Shown: positions 17,474-25,556 of the stretch, piece by piece
How positions within the stretch are numbered: position 1 is the stretch's first letter
Layout of the letters: every line of letters begins with the position of its first letter
From: Streptomyces bobili
Lineage (GTDB): Bacteria > Actinomycetota > Actinomycetes > Streptomycetales > Streptomycetaceae
Assembly: GCF_002154575.1 (NCBI RefSeq)
Contig: NZ_MUBA01000194.1
Span: forward strand, 1 to 50,704
DNA: 50,704 nucleotides
Direction: 5' to 3'
The notes under the pieces: generated by a model
The model's input: only the letters and a program-made list of their open reading frames with translations
Database searches by the model: none
Told to the model about the DNA's origin: nothing
Made by a program: the position numbers and the translations under genes

Positions 17474-19351
17474 TCACAGATGGCGGCGTCGGGTGGAGAC
17501 GTGCCGTTCGTACAGCTCACGGGCCTTCACCGCGGACGCTCGGGTCGCGGTCTCGGCCACAGGTACATCCCACCAGGCCTGCGCCGGGGGCGCGCCCGAC
17601 ACTGTGTCTGCCGTTTGGGTCTCGACGTAGACACAAGTGGGAGTGTCGGCGGCGCGTGCTTCGGCGAGTGCCGCGCGCAGGTCCTGGACGGTCTTCGCGC
17701 GCAGCACGCGCATGCCGAGGCTGGCCACGTTGGCCGCGAGGTCGACGGGGAGCGGGGCGCCGGTGAACGTCCCGTCGTCGGCCCGGTAGCGGTAGGCGGT
17801 GCCGTAGCGCTCGCCGCCGGTCTCCTCCGACAGACCGCCGATGGAGGCGTAGCCGTGGTTCTGCACGAGCAGGATCTTGATCGCGATCCCCTCCTGCACG
17901 GCCGTGACGATCTCCGTCGGCATCATCAGATAGGTGCCGTCGCCGACGAGCGCCCACACCGGGCGGTCCGGCGCGGCGAGCTTCACGCCGATCGCGGCCG
18001 GGATCTCGTAGCCCATGCAGGAGTAGCCGTACTCCAGGTGGTACTGGTCGCGGGAGCGGGCCCGCCACAGCTTGTGCAGGTCGCCGGGGAGCGAACCGGC
18101 CGCGTTGATGATCACGTCCGACTCGTCGACGATCGCGTCCAGCGCGCCGAGCACCTGCGGCTGCGTCGGGCGTACGTCGGGCTCCTCCGCCTCGTAGCAG
18201 GCGTCGACGCGCTGCTCCCAGCGTTCCTTGTCCTCGCCGTACTCGGCGACGTACGCGTCCGCGACGCGGTGGGCGTGCAGGCCGAGGGCCTGGGTCAGTT
18301 CCTGGAGGCCGCTGCGGGCGTCCGCGACGAGCGGCAGTCCGGCCAGCTTGTGGCCGTCGTAGGGGGCGATGTTGAGGTTGAGGAAGCGGACGTCGCCGTG
18401 GCCGAAGAGGGTGTGCGAGGCCGTGGTGAAGTCGGTGTAGCGGGTGCCGACGCCGATCACCAGGTCGGCGGTGCGGGCGAGTTCGTCCGCCGTCGCCGTG
18501 CCGGTGTGGCCGACGCCGCCGACGTCCTGGGGGTGGTCGTGGCGCAGGGAGCCCTTGCCGGCCTGGGTGGACGCGACCGGGATGCCGGTGGCCGCGGCGA
18601 ACTCGGCGAGGGCCTCCTCCGCGCGGCTGTGGTGGACGCCGCCGCCCGCGATGAGCAGCGGGCGCTTCGCCGCGCGGATCGCCGTGACCGCCTCGGCGAG
18701 TTCGGCGGGGTCGGCGCCCGGACGCCGTACGGACCAGGTGCGCTCGGCGAAGAACGCGTCGGGCCAGTCGTAGGCCTCGGCCTGGACGTCCTGGGGCAGC
18801 GCGAGGGTGACCGCGCCGGTCTCCACGGGGTCCGTCAGCACCCGCATCGCCTGGAGGGCGGCCGGGATCAGGGCCTCGGGGCGGGTAACGCGGTCGAAGT
18901 ACCTCGACACCGGGCGCAGCGCGTCGTTGACCGACACATCGCCCGCGTAGGGGACTTCGAGCTGCTGGAGGACGGGGTCGGCGGCGCGGGTCGCGAAGGT
19001 GTCGCCGGGCAGGAGGAGGACGGGGAGGTGGTTGATGGTGGCGAGGGCGGCTCCGGTGACCAGGTTGGTCGCGCCGGGGCCGATGGACGTCGTCACCGCG
19101 TGCGTGGACAGCCGGTTCGACTGACGGGCGTAGCCGACGGCCGCGTGCACCATCGACTGCTCGTTGCGGCCCTGGTGGTACGGCATCTCGTCGGCGTACT
19201 CGACGAGGGCCTGGCCGAGGCCGGCGACGTTCCCGTGGCCGAAGATGCCCCACGTCGCGCCGATCAGCCGCTGCCGTACGCCGTCGCGCTCGGTGTACTG
19301 GGCGGCGAGGAACCGCACCAGCGCCTGGGCCACGGTAAGCCTGGTGGTCAT
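17474..19351 (-). CDS. iolD: 3D-(3,5/4)-trihydroxycyclohexane-1,2-dione hydrolase
   Basis: A 625-residue thiamine-diphosphate enzyme that opens the ring of the inositol intermediate to 5-deoxy-glucuronate. Features: IFGHGNVAGLGQAL and RNEQSMVHAAVGYARQ (the Glu activates ThDP) in the N-terminal domain, GPGATNLVTG, a central domain with AGGGVHHSRAEEA, and the ThDP/Mg motif GDGTYLMMPTEIVTA to QNHGYASIGG in the C-terminal domain. ATG 19351 overlaps the iolB stop as ATGA, with GGGGG upstream. Length and motifs are normal for IolD. Confidence 0.95.
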   Translation of the reverse strand: MTTRLTVAQALVRFLAAQYTERDGVRQRLIGATWGIFGHGNVAGLGQALVEYADEMPYHQGRNEQSMVHAAVGYARQSNRLSTHAVTTSIGPGATNLVTGAALATINHLPVLLLPGDTFATRAADPVLQQLEVPYAGDVSVNDALRPVSRYFDRVTRPEALIPAALQAMRVLTDPVETGAVTLALPQDVQAEAYDWPDAFFAERTWSVRRPGADPAELAEAVTAIRAAKRPLLIAGGGVHHSRAEEALAEFAAATGIPVASTQAGKGSLRHDHPQDVGGVGHTGTATADELARTADLVIGVGTRYTDFTTASHTLFGHGDVRFLNLNIAPYDGHKLAGLPLVADARSGLQELTQALGLHAHRVADAYVAEYGEDKERWEQRVDACYEAEEPDVRPTQPQVLGALDAIVDESDVIINAAGSLPGDLHKLWRARSRDQYHLEYGYSCMGYEIPAAIGVKLAAPDRPVWALVGDGTYLMMPTEIVTAVQEGIAIKILLVQNHGYASIGGLSEETGGERYGTAYRYRADDGTFTGAPLPVDLAANVASLGMRVLRAKTVQDLRAALAEARAADTPTCVYVETQTADTVSGAPPAQAWWDVPVAETATRASAVKARELYERHVSTRRRHL

Positions 19352-20169
19352 CGGTAACCCCCTGTGGTCGCTGTGTGCTCCGGGTGGAAGCAGATCCGCC
19401 ACTCCCGGGTCTCGCCCGGTCCCGCCATCACGTTCAGGTAGTACATGGTGTGGCCGGGCTGGGCGATGGACGGGCCGTGCCAGCCGTCGGGTACGAGGAC
19501 GGCGTCACCGGAGCGGACCTCGGCGAGGACGTCGGAGCCGCCCTCGCGCGAGGGGGACACGCGCTGGTAGCCGACGCCGCCCGGTCCGTCGATCTCGAAG
19601 TAGTAGATCTCCTCCAGCTCCGATTCCTCGCCCGGCCGGTGCTCGTCGTGCTTGTGCGGCGGGTACGAGGACCAGTTGCCGCCGGGGGTGATGACCTCGA
19701 CGGCGATCAGCTTGGCGCAGTCGAAGGCGTCGGCGGAGGCGAAGTTGCGCACCAGGCGGGCGCAGTTGCCGCTGCCGCGTTCCTCGACGGGGACCTCCGG
19801 CGCGGGGCCGTAGCGGGCGGGGAGTTGACGCTCGCACTTCGCTCCTGCCAGGGCGAAGCGGCCTCCCGCGCCGGAGGCGATCTGGGCCTGGGCGTCGCGG
19901 GGAACGTAAGCGAAGTCGGTCACCGACGCGAAAACGCTTTCCCTGCCCAGGAGTTGGAACTCTTCATCCGCGGTCCGCACGGTACATGCGCCCTCCAGCG
20001 GAAGCACGATCCACTCGCTGTCACCGGTGGTGAGGCTGTGGGTGCCGCCCGGCGCCAGCTCGACGATCCGCAGACTGCTGTGCGTCCAGCCGGCCCGCTT
20101 CGGGTCGATGTCGAGCACGTGGTCGGCACCGGCGGTGCTGCCGCGGGGGATGTGCAGCTTGTCGTTCAT
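19348..20169 (-). CDS. iolB: 5-deoxy-glucuronate isomerase
   Basis: A 273-residue bicupin that converts 5-deoxy-glucuronate to 2-deoxy-5-keto-gluconate. The metal-binding cluster is PPHKHDEHRPGEESELEEIYYF, with a further His in VPDGWHGPS; ending MYYLNVMAGPG to WRICFHPEH is typical. ATG 20169 has a modest GAGGG upstream. It follows the iolJ-like gene after a 79-base gap and is coupled to iolD by a four-base overlap. Confidence 0.95.
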   Translation of the reverse strand: MNDKLHIPRGSTAGADHVLDIDPKRAGWTHSSLRIVELAPGGTHSLTTGDSEWIVLPLEGACTVRTADEEFQLLGRESVFASVTDFAYVPRDAQAQIASGAGGRFALAGAKCERQLPARYGPAPEVPVEERGSGNCARLVRNFASADAFDCAKLIAVEVITPGGNWSSYPPHKHDEHRPGEESELEEIYYFEIDGPGGVGYQRVSPSREGGSDVLAEVRSGDAVLVPDGWHGPSIAQPGHTMYYLNVMAGPGETREWRICFHPEHTATTGGYR

Positions 20170-20248
20170 ACGGCCCTCACGCTCCCGGTGGCGTTCACGT
20201 TCTGCGGGCGCCTCACCATCCACGCGGCGCTCACGCTCGGCGCGGCCC

Positions 20249-21196
20249 TCACAGCAGTCCTACGGCGGTGTCCACGGCGGCCGTCACATCGCCGTCCGCC
20301 GGGTACAGCAGCGAACGGCCGACCACCAGGCCGCGGACGGTGGGCAGTTGCAGCGCCCCGCGCCACTTCTCGTACGCCCCGTCCTGGTCGTCGCCCACCT
20401 CGCCGCCCAGCAGGACGGCGGGGAGTGTGGAGGTCGCCATGACCTCGGCCATGTCGTCGGGGTTGTCGGTGACCGGGACCTTCAGCCAGGTGTAGGCGGA
20501 GGTGCCGCCCAGGCCGGAGGCGATGGCGATCGACTTGGTGACGGCCTCGGCGGAGAGGTCGTTGCCGAGCTTCCCCTCCGGGGTGCGGCGGCTGATGAAC
20601 GGCTCGACGAAGAGGGGCAGCCTGCGGGCCGCCATGTCGTCGATCGCGCGGGCGGTCGACTCAAGGGTGGTGAGCGAGCCTGGGTCGTCGTAGTCGATCC
20701 GCAGGAGCAGTTTGCCCGCGTCGAATCCGAGACGCTCGATGTCCTCCGCGCGGTGGCCGGTGAAACGGTCGTCGAGTTCGAAGCGGGCGCCCTGGAGGCC
20801 GCCGCGGTTCATCGAGCCCATGACGATCTTGCCGTCGAGGGCGCCGAGGAGGAGCAGGTCGTCGAGGATGTCCGCGGTGGCGAGGACACCGTCCACACCC
20901 GGTCTGCTCAGCGCCAGGCAGAGGCGTTCCAGCAGGTCGGCGCGGTTGGCCATGGCCAGCTTGCGGTCGCCGACGCCGAGGGCGCCGCGGGCCGGGTGGT
21001 CGGCGGCGACGATCATCAGCCGGCCGGCCTCGTCGAGCAGCGGGCGGCGGGTGCGGCGCGCGGCGGCCTCGGCGATGGCCTCGGGGTGGTGGGTGCGCAG
21101 GCGGACGAGTTCGGAGACGTCGACGGTGGTGGGGGTGGCTTCGGATGCCCCCGCGTGGGTCTCGTGCGGGGTTCCTCCCGCACGGCCCGCCGTCAC
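20249..21196 (-). CDS. IolJ-like aldolase (Cgl0159-type beta/alpha barrel)
   Basis: A 315-residue TIM-barrel protein like those found inside actinobacterial inositol operons, related to DhnA/LacD class I aldolases. Blocks include LMIVAADHPARGALGVG, VDGVLATADILDDLL, GSMNRGGLQGARFELDDRFTG, LRIDYDDPGSL, and YTWLKVPV with a likely Schiff-base Lys. It probably cleaves 2-deoxy-5-keto-gluconate-6-phosphate, the IolJ reaction, since the IolC kinase is coupled just upstream and no other aldolase is present. GTG 21196 overlaps the iolC stop as GTGA. The first 24 residues are Thr/Ala-rich and may be non-essential. The reaction is inferred from context. Confidence 0.75.
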   Translation of the reverse strand: MTAGRAGGTPHETHAGASEATPTTVDVSELVRLRTHHPEAIAEAAARRTRRPLLDEAGRLMIVAADHPARGALGVGDRKLAMANRADLLERLCLALSRPGVDGVLATADILDDLLLLGALDGKIVMGSMNRGGLQGARFELDDRFTGHRAEDIERLGFDAGKLLLRIDYDDPGSLTTLESTARAIDDMAARRLPLFVEPFISRRTPEGKLGNDLSAEAVTKSIAIASGLGGTSAYTWLKVPVTDNPDDMAEVMATSTLPAVLLGGEVGDDQDGAYEKWRGALQLPTVRGLVVGRSLLYPADGDVTAAVDTAVGLL

Positions 21197-22143
21197 CGCA
21201 CCGCTCCGGCGGCGAGGGCTTCTTCGATCTCGGTGGGTGTCGGCATGGCCGAGGAGCACTCCAGGCGGGAGGCGACGATGGCGCCGGCGGCATTGGCGTG
21301 GCGCATGATCTTCTCCAGGTCCCAGCCCGCGAGCAGGCCGTGGCAGAGGGAGCCGCCGAAGGCGTCGCCGGCCCCGAGGCCGTTGAGGACGTCCACGGGG
21401 AGCGGGGGGACCTCGGCGGAGTCGCCCGCGCTGTTGACGGCCAGGACGCCCTTGGGGCCCTGTTTGACGACGGCGAGTTCGACTCCGGCGTCGAGGAGGG
21501 CGCGGGCGGCGTCGTGCGGGTCGCGCACGCCGGTGGCGACCTCGACCTCGTCCAGGTTGCCCACGGCGACGGTGGTGTGTTTCAGAGCCTCGGCGTAGAA
21601 GGGGCGGGCGGCATCCGGGTCGGACCAGAACATGGGCCGCCAGTCGAGGTCGAACACGGTGGTGCCGGCCTTGGCGCGGTGGGCGAGGGCCGCCAGCGTC
21701 GCCGTACGGCTGGGTTCCTCGCTCAGGCCGGTGCCGGTGACCCAGAAGACGCGGGCCTCGCGGATGGCGTCGAGGTCGAGTTCGTGGGCGTCGATCTCCA
21801 GGTCGGGCGCCTTGGGCCGGCGGTAGAAGTAGAGCGGGAAGTCGTCCGGCGGGAAGACCTCGCAGAAGGTGACGGGGGTCGGCAGGCCGGGAACCGGCGT
21901 GACCCAGCGGTCGTCGACGCCGAACTCGCGTAGGGCCTCGTGGAGGTAGGTGCCGAAGGGGTCCTCGCCGGTGCGGGTGATCACCGCCGTGTCCCGGCCG
22001 AGGCGGGCGGCGGCGACGGCGACGTTGGTCGCCGAGCCGCCGAGGAACTTCCCGAAGGACGTGACCTGCGGCAGCGGCACGCCCGTCTGCAACGGGTAGA
22101 GGTCCACTCCGATCCGCCCCATGGTGATCAGGTCGTAGGCCAT
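21193..22143 (-). CDS. iolC: 5-dehydro-2-deoxygluconokinase
   Basis: A 316-residue PfkB-family kinase that phosphorylates 2-deoxy-5-keto-gluconate. Signature 1 is FLGGSATNVAVAAARLG and signature 2 is NGLGAGDAFGGSLCHGLL, with the catalytic Asp in GAGDA. ATG 22143 follows GAAGGGAACTCG. It is the first gene of the minus-strand operon iolC, iolJ-like, iolB, iolD, iolA, with a clear promoter and operator upstream. Confidence 0.92.
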   Translation of the reverse strand: MAYDLITMGRIGVDLYPLQTGVPLPQVTSFGKFLGGSATNVAVAAARLGRDTAVITRTGEDPFGTYLHEALREFGVDDRWVTPVPGLPTPVTFCEVFPPDDFPLYFYRRPKAPDLEIDAHELDLDAIREARVFWVTGTGLSEEPSRTATLAALAHRAKAGTTVFDLDWRPMFWSDPDAARPFYAEALKHTTVAVGNLDEVEVATGVRDPHDAARALLDAGVELAVVKQGPKGVLAVNSAGDSAEVPPLPVDVLNGLGAGDAFGGSLCHGLLAGWDLEKIMRHANAAGAIVASRLECSSAMPTPTEIEEALAAGAVR

Positions 22144-22173
22144 CGAGTTCCCTTCGTATCGGCTCTCCACGGC

Positions 22174-22203
22174 TTTCTAGCCCCGCATGGCGGACCCTGT
22201 CAA
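22174..22203 (-). promoter_or_regulatory. Promoter of the iolC operon
   Basis: Minus-strand -35 TTGACA (22198-22203), an 18-base spacer and -10 TAGAAA (22174-22179) form a near-consensus vegetative promoter. Transcription would start about 24 bases before the iolC ATG. Confidence 0.75.
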
Positions 22204-22220
22204 TGTTTTGTCCAGACATT
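22202..22220. promoter_or_regulatory. Palindromic operator between iolC and the iolE-like gene
   Basis: A 19-bp imperfect palindrome, AATGT to ACATT, holds the core TGTCCAGACA (22209-22218), a form typical of GntR-family sites. It touches the -35 box of the iolC promoter and lies 11 bases before the -35 box of the divergent gene, so one repressor could govern both. Confidence 0.65.
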
Positions 22221-22231
22221 CGGACCAGCTC

Positions 22232-22260
22232 TTGACACCCTTGCGGCCGCACAGCACGCT
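22232..22260 (+). promoter_or_regulatory. Promoter of the iolE-like gene
   Basis: TTGACA (22232-22237), a 17-base spacer and CACGCT (22255-22260) lie seven bases before ATG 22268. There is no ribosome binding site, so the message is probably leaderless. Confidence 0.6.
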
Positions 22261-22267
22261 GACGGCC

Positions 22268-23185
22268 ATGACGTCGTTGTCACCTCAGCCCTCACTTTCC
22301 CGCATCCGGGTCGGTTCGGCCCCCGACAGCTGGGGCGTCTGGTTCCCGGACGACCCGCAGCAGGTGCCCTGGCAGCGCTTCCTCGACGAGGTCGCGCTCT
22401 CCGGCTACGAGTGGATCGAACTCGGCCCCTACGGGTATCTGCCGACCGATCCCGCCGTCCTCACCGAGGAGACCGCCAGGCGCGGCCTGAAGGTGTCGGC
22501 CGGCACGGTGTTCACCGGGCTGCACCACGGCGAGGCCGTGTGGGAGAAGACCTGGGCGCACGTCGCGGACAACGCGGCGCTCGCGCAGGCCATGGGAGCA
22601 CGGCACCTCGTGGTCATCCCGTCCTTCTGGCGGGACGACAAGACCGGCGAGGTCCTGGAACCGGACACGCTGACGCCCGAGCAGTGGCGCAATCTGACCT
22701 CGCTGACCGAGCGGCTCGGCAAGCAGGTGCGGGAGCGGTACGGGCTGGAGATCGTCGTCCACCCGCACGCCGACACCCACATCGACAGCGAGGAGAACGT
22801 CGTCCGGTTCCTCGACGGCACCGACTCCGGCCTCGTGTCGCTGTGCCTGGACACCGGGCACTACGCGTACTGCGGCGGGGACAGCGTCAAGCTGATCGAG
22901 ACGTACGGGGAGCGGATCGGCTACCTCCACCTCAAGCAGGTCGACCCGGAGATCCTCGCGGAGGTGCGGGCGCAGGAGGTCCCCTTCGGGCCGGCCGTCG
23001 CCCGCGGGGTGATGTGCGAGCCTCCTTCAGGGGTGCCGGCCCTCGGTCCCGTACTGGAGGCCGCGCAGAAGCTGGACGTCGATCTGTTCGCGATCGTGGA
23101 GCAGGACATGTATCCGTGCGCTCCGGACACGCCGCTGCCCATCGCTCAGCGGACTCGGGCGTTCCTGCGGTCCTGCGGGGCATAG
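22268..23185 (+). CDS. IolE-like sugar phosphate isomerase/epimerase (TIM barrel)
   Basis: A 305-residue xylose-isomerase-like TIM-barrel protein. Metal-site segments are GYEWIELGPYGYLP, EIVVHPHADTHIDSEENV, LCLDTGHYAYCGGD and YLHLKQVDP, with IVEQDMYPC near the end. The arrangement fits inosose dehydratase (IolE) or an inosose isomerase (IolH/IolI), the step between inositol oxidation and IolD; which one is uncertain. ATG 22268 sits just after a promoter and has no Shine-Dalgarno. It is divergent from the iolC operon under the same operator, which supports a role in inositol use. Confidence 0.75.
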   Translation: MTSLSPQPSLSRIRVGSAPDSWGVWFPDDPQQVPWQRFLDEVALSGYEWIELGPYGYLPTDPAVLTEETARRGLKVSAGTVFTGLHHGEAVWEKTWAHVADNAALAQAMGARHLVVIPSFWRDDKTGEVLEPDTLTPEQWRNLTSLTERLGKQVRERYGLEIVVHPHADTHIDSEENVVRFLDGTDSGLVSLCLDTGHYAYCGGDSVKLIETYGERIGYLHLKQVDPEILAEVRAQEVPFGPAVARGVMCEPPSGVPALGPVLEAAQKLDVDLFAIVEQDMYPCAPDTPLPIAQRTRAFLRSCGA

Positions 23186-23230
23186 CCCTCCGGGGGCGGG
23201 GGCGCGGCCGACACAGGCGCCCCTTTGCGG

Positions 23231-23256
23231 CGTTTGTGTCATCTGCGTCACAAACG
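23231..23256. promoter_or_regulatory. Inverted repeat CGTTTGTG-N10-CACAAACG
   Basis: A perfect 8-bp dyad 46 bases after the iolE-like stop and about 180 bases before the small HTH gene. It may be an operator or part of a weak terminator. The remaining bases up to 23439 show no gene. Confidence 0.4.
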
Positions 23257-23439
23257 TTGACGTTCCGTCACCGATGTCACGCGTACGCGGATGGCATGTC
23301 GCACGCTGTCAACAGCCGCTTCCTCTCTGTCACTGCGCGTCGTTGAGCGGGCACAGGCGTGGTGATCGCCAGCGCAGCGGCGGGCTCCCCCCGGCGGCCT
23401 CCCGGCCGCCGCCCCCGCAGGCGCAGGGAGGTGCGACTC

Positions 23440-23640
23440 ATGACCGACCGAGGACTGTGGTCCTACAAGGAGATCGCGGCACACATCCGGGTGCAGACCG
23501 ACACCGTACGGTCCTATCGCAAGCACGGACTGCTCCCCCCGCCCGACCATGTGGAGGGCGGAAAGCCCTACTGGTACGCCGACACCGTCCGCACCTGGGT
23601 CGCCTCCCGGCCCGGCAACCGGGGCCGCCGGACCGACTGA
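23440..23640 (+). CDS. Small MerR/HTH_17-like DNA-binding protein
   Basis: A 66-residue protein that is essentially one helix-turn-helix unit: WSYKEIAAHIRVQTDTVRSY, then RKHGLLPPPDHVEGGKPYWY and ADTVRTWVASRPG. This is the pattern of excisionase/MerR-type winged helices (HTH_17). ATG 23440 follows GGGAGGTGCGACTC. It is probably a small regulator; there are no phage genes nearby to support an excisionase role. The target is unknown. Confidence 0.7.
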   Translation: MTDRGLWSYKEIAAHIRVQTDTVRSYRKHGLLPPPDHVEGGKPYWYADTVRTWVASRPGNRGRRTD

Positions 23641-23662
23641 GGGCCCCACTGGAAAAACCGTT

Positions 23663-23690
23663 CTGTGCCCCGCCCCCGGGTGGGGCACAG
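23663..23690. terminator. Hairpin after the small HTH gene
   Basis: CTGTGCCCC (23663-23671) pairs perfectly with GGGGCACAG (23682-23690), 22 bases after the HTH gene stop and directly before the GNAT gene. The right arm also overlaps a possible -10 (CACAGT) of the GNAT gene. Confidence 0.45.
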
Positions 23691-23698
23691 TGCTGTCC

Positions 23699-24355
23699 GT
23701 GAATCTGCGCGACGCTCCTGACGCTCCTGACTTCTCCGCGTCCTCGATGGCCTCCGGGGCCTCCGAGGCCTCCGGGTCCGATTTCTCCGTATCCGAGTTC
23801 TCCGTCAAACCCTGTCTCACCGGCGAGAGAACGGTGCTGCGGCCCTTCACCGAGGCGGACGCCGAGACCATGTGGGAGATCATCGGCGACCCCGAGGTGA
23901 TCCGCTTCACCTTCCCGGCGAACGGCGAACTCACCCTGGACCGGCTGCGGTCCTGGTACGCCACGCGCTCCGCGCAGCCCGACCGCCTCGACCTCGCCGT
24001 CACCGACCGGGCCACCGGTGAACTCGTCGGCGAGGTCGTCCTGCACGAGTACGACCCCTACACCCGCACCTGCACCTTCCGCACCCTGATCGGACCCCGG
24101 GGACGGGGCCGTGGCCTGGGCACCGAGGCCACCCGACTGATCGTCGGCCACGGCTTCGAACAACTGGGCCTGCACCGCATCCAGTTGGAGCTGTACGGCG
24201 ACAATCCCCGGGCCCGGCGCGTCTACGAGAAGGTGGGCTTCGTGGTGGAGGGCGTGCGCCGGGAGGCCGCGCCGCGGGAGGGGGGCTGGGTGGACGAGGT
24301 GCTGATGGCGCTCCTGGACCGGGAGTGGGCCGCCCTCACCGCCACGGCCCGATGA
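23699..24355 (+). CDS. GNAT N-acetyltransferase (RimJ/RimL type)
   Basis: A 218-residue acetyltransferase of the Acetyltransf_3 (RimJ/RimL) type. After a Ser/Asp-rich N-terminal tail (about residues 5-40, made by short direct repeats of ctcctgac and ctccg) comes LTGERTVLRPFTEADAETMW, then the acetyl-CoA site IGPRGRGRGLGTEATRLIV and the family ending LYGDNPRARRVYEKVGFVVEG. GTG 23699 gives a leaderless message behind CACAGT; there is no ribosome binding site. The acceptor is unknown. The last 20 bases overlap the convergent dehydrogenase gene. Confidence 0.8.
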   Translation: MNLRDAPDAPDFSASSMASGASEASGSDFSVSEFSVKPCLTGERTVLRPFTEADAETMWEIIGDPEVIRFTFPANGELTLDRLRSWYATRSAQPDRLDLAVTDRATGELVGEVVLHEYDPYTRTCTFRTLIGPRGRGRGLGTEATRLIVGHGFEQLGLHRIQLELYGDNPRARRVYEKVGFVVEGVRREAAPREGGWVDEVLMALLDREWAALTATAR

Positions 24356-25379
24356 CCGTGGCCCCGGCACCTGGCGCCGATCCCATCGCCGCGAGCGCCT
24401 CCGGTACGGCGTCCAGCGTGATCGTCGAGGTGACGAGCAGGTCCGGCCGGAGCACCCCCGCCCGGACCAGCTCCAGCATCGGAGGGTAGGTGCGGGCGGC
24501 CATGCCGTGGCTGCCCAGCAGTTCCAGCTCCAGGGCGATGGCACGGGCCAGGGGGACGGGTGTCGTGCCGTCAGGGGAGGGAAGCAGACCGACCTGGAGG
24601 TGCCGGCCGCGACGGCGCAGGCCGTTCACCGAGGCGGCGCAGGTGGCGGGCGAACCGAGGGCGTCGAGGGAGAGGTGCGCCCCGCCGCCGGTCAGCTCCC
24701 GCACCGCCGCCGCGGTGTCCGCGGTGTCCCGCGCGTCCACGCACGCTGCCGCGCCGAACGACCGTGCCAGGTCGAGGGCCTTCGGGGAGACGTCCACGGC
24801 GATCACCCGCGCCCCCGAGGCGGCCGCGATCATCACCGCGGACAGGCCCACCCCGCCGCAGCCGTGCACGGCCACCCACTCCCCCGCCGCCACCCGGCCC
24901 TGCTGCACGACCGCCCGGAACGCGGTGGCGAACCGGCAGCCGAGGGCGGCGGCTGTGGCGTAGGAGAGGTCGTCGGGGATCGCGACCAGGTTCACGTCCG
25001 CGTGGTCCAGCGCCACGTACTGGGCGAAGGAGCCCCAGTGGGTGAAGCCGGGCTGGGTCTGGCGCTCACAGACCTGGTGGTCGCCCGCCACGCAGGACGG
25101 GCAGCTGCCGCAGCCGCACACGAAGGGCACGGTCACCCGGTCGCCGGGGCTCCACCGCGTGACCCGGGCGCCCACCTCCTCGACGACTCCGGCGAGTTCG
25201 TGGCCCGGTACGTGCGGCAGGGTGATGTCCGGGTCGTGGCCCATCCAGCCGTGCCAGTCGCTGCGGCACAGGCCGGTGGCCTCGACACGGACCACCACGC
25301 CGTGCTCCGCGGGCCGCGGGTCGGGCACCTCCCGGACCTCGGCCGGCTCTCCGTACCGCTCGAACACCACAGCCCGCAT
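24336..25379 (-). CDS. Zinc-dependent alcohol dehydrogenase
   Basis: A 347-residue medium-chain dehydrogenase. Catalytic zinc ligands are Cys in TGLCRSDWH and the GHELAGVVEEVG motif; the structural zinc site is CGCGSCPSCVAGDHQVC. The NAD(P) site is GCGGVGLSAVMIAAASGARVIAVD. The substrate alcohol or aldehyde cannot be deduced. ATG 25379 follows GAAGGAGTCGCGC. It lies downstream of the MMPL gene on the same strand but is separated by 177 bases that contain a tandem repeat, so it is probably a separate transcription unit. Confidence 0.88.
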   Translation of the reverse strand: MRAVVFERYGEPAEVREVPDPRPAEHGVVVRVEATGLCRSDWHGWMGHDPDITLPHVPGHELAGVVEEVGARVTRWSPGDRVTVPFVCGCGSCPSCVAGDHQVCERQTQPGFTHWGSFAQYVALDHADVNLVAIPDDLSYATAAALGCRFATAFRAVVQQGRVAAGEWVAVHGCGGVGLSAVMIAAASGARVIAVDVSPKALDLARSFGAAACVDARDTADTAAAVRELTGGGAHLSLDALGSPATCAASVNGLRRRGRHLQVGLLPSPDGTTPVPLARAIALELELLGSHGMAARTYPPMLELVRAGVLRPDLLVTSTITLDAVPEALAAMGSAPGAGATVIGPWR

Positions 25380-25491
25380 GCGCGACTCCTTCTGCCCGTC
25401 CCCGCCCTCACCGACCGTCCCCGGCCGGGGAGATCACCGCGAATGCTAGAGCCCGGTCCTCGGCCCCCGGGCCCTGGCCCTTGGTCCCTGA

Positions 25492-25542
<51 letters not shown>

Positions 25543-25556
25543 CGGGGGCCTCTCCC

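Noticed and set aside
20249..22252. A single 667-codon frame spanning the IolJ-like and iolC genes
   Set aside because: Its second half is an Arg/Pro-rich out-of-frame reading of iolC. The real IolJ-like protein starts at GTG 21196 with a four-base overlap.
23440..23640. Excisionase from a mobile element
   Set aside because: The fold is compatible, but there is no integrase, attachment repeat or other mobile gene nearby, so only a small HTH protein is claimed.
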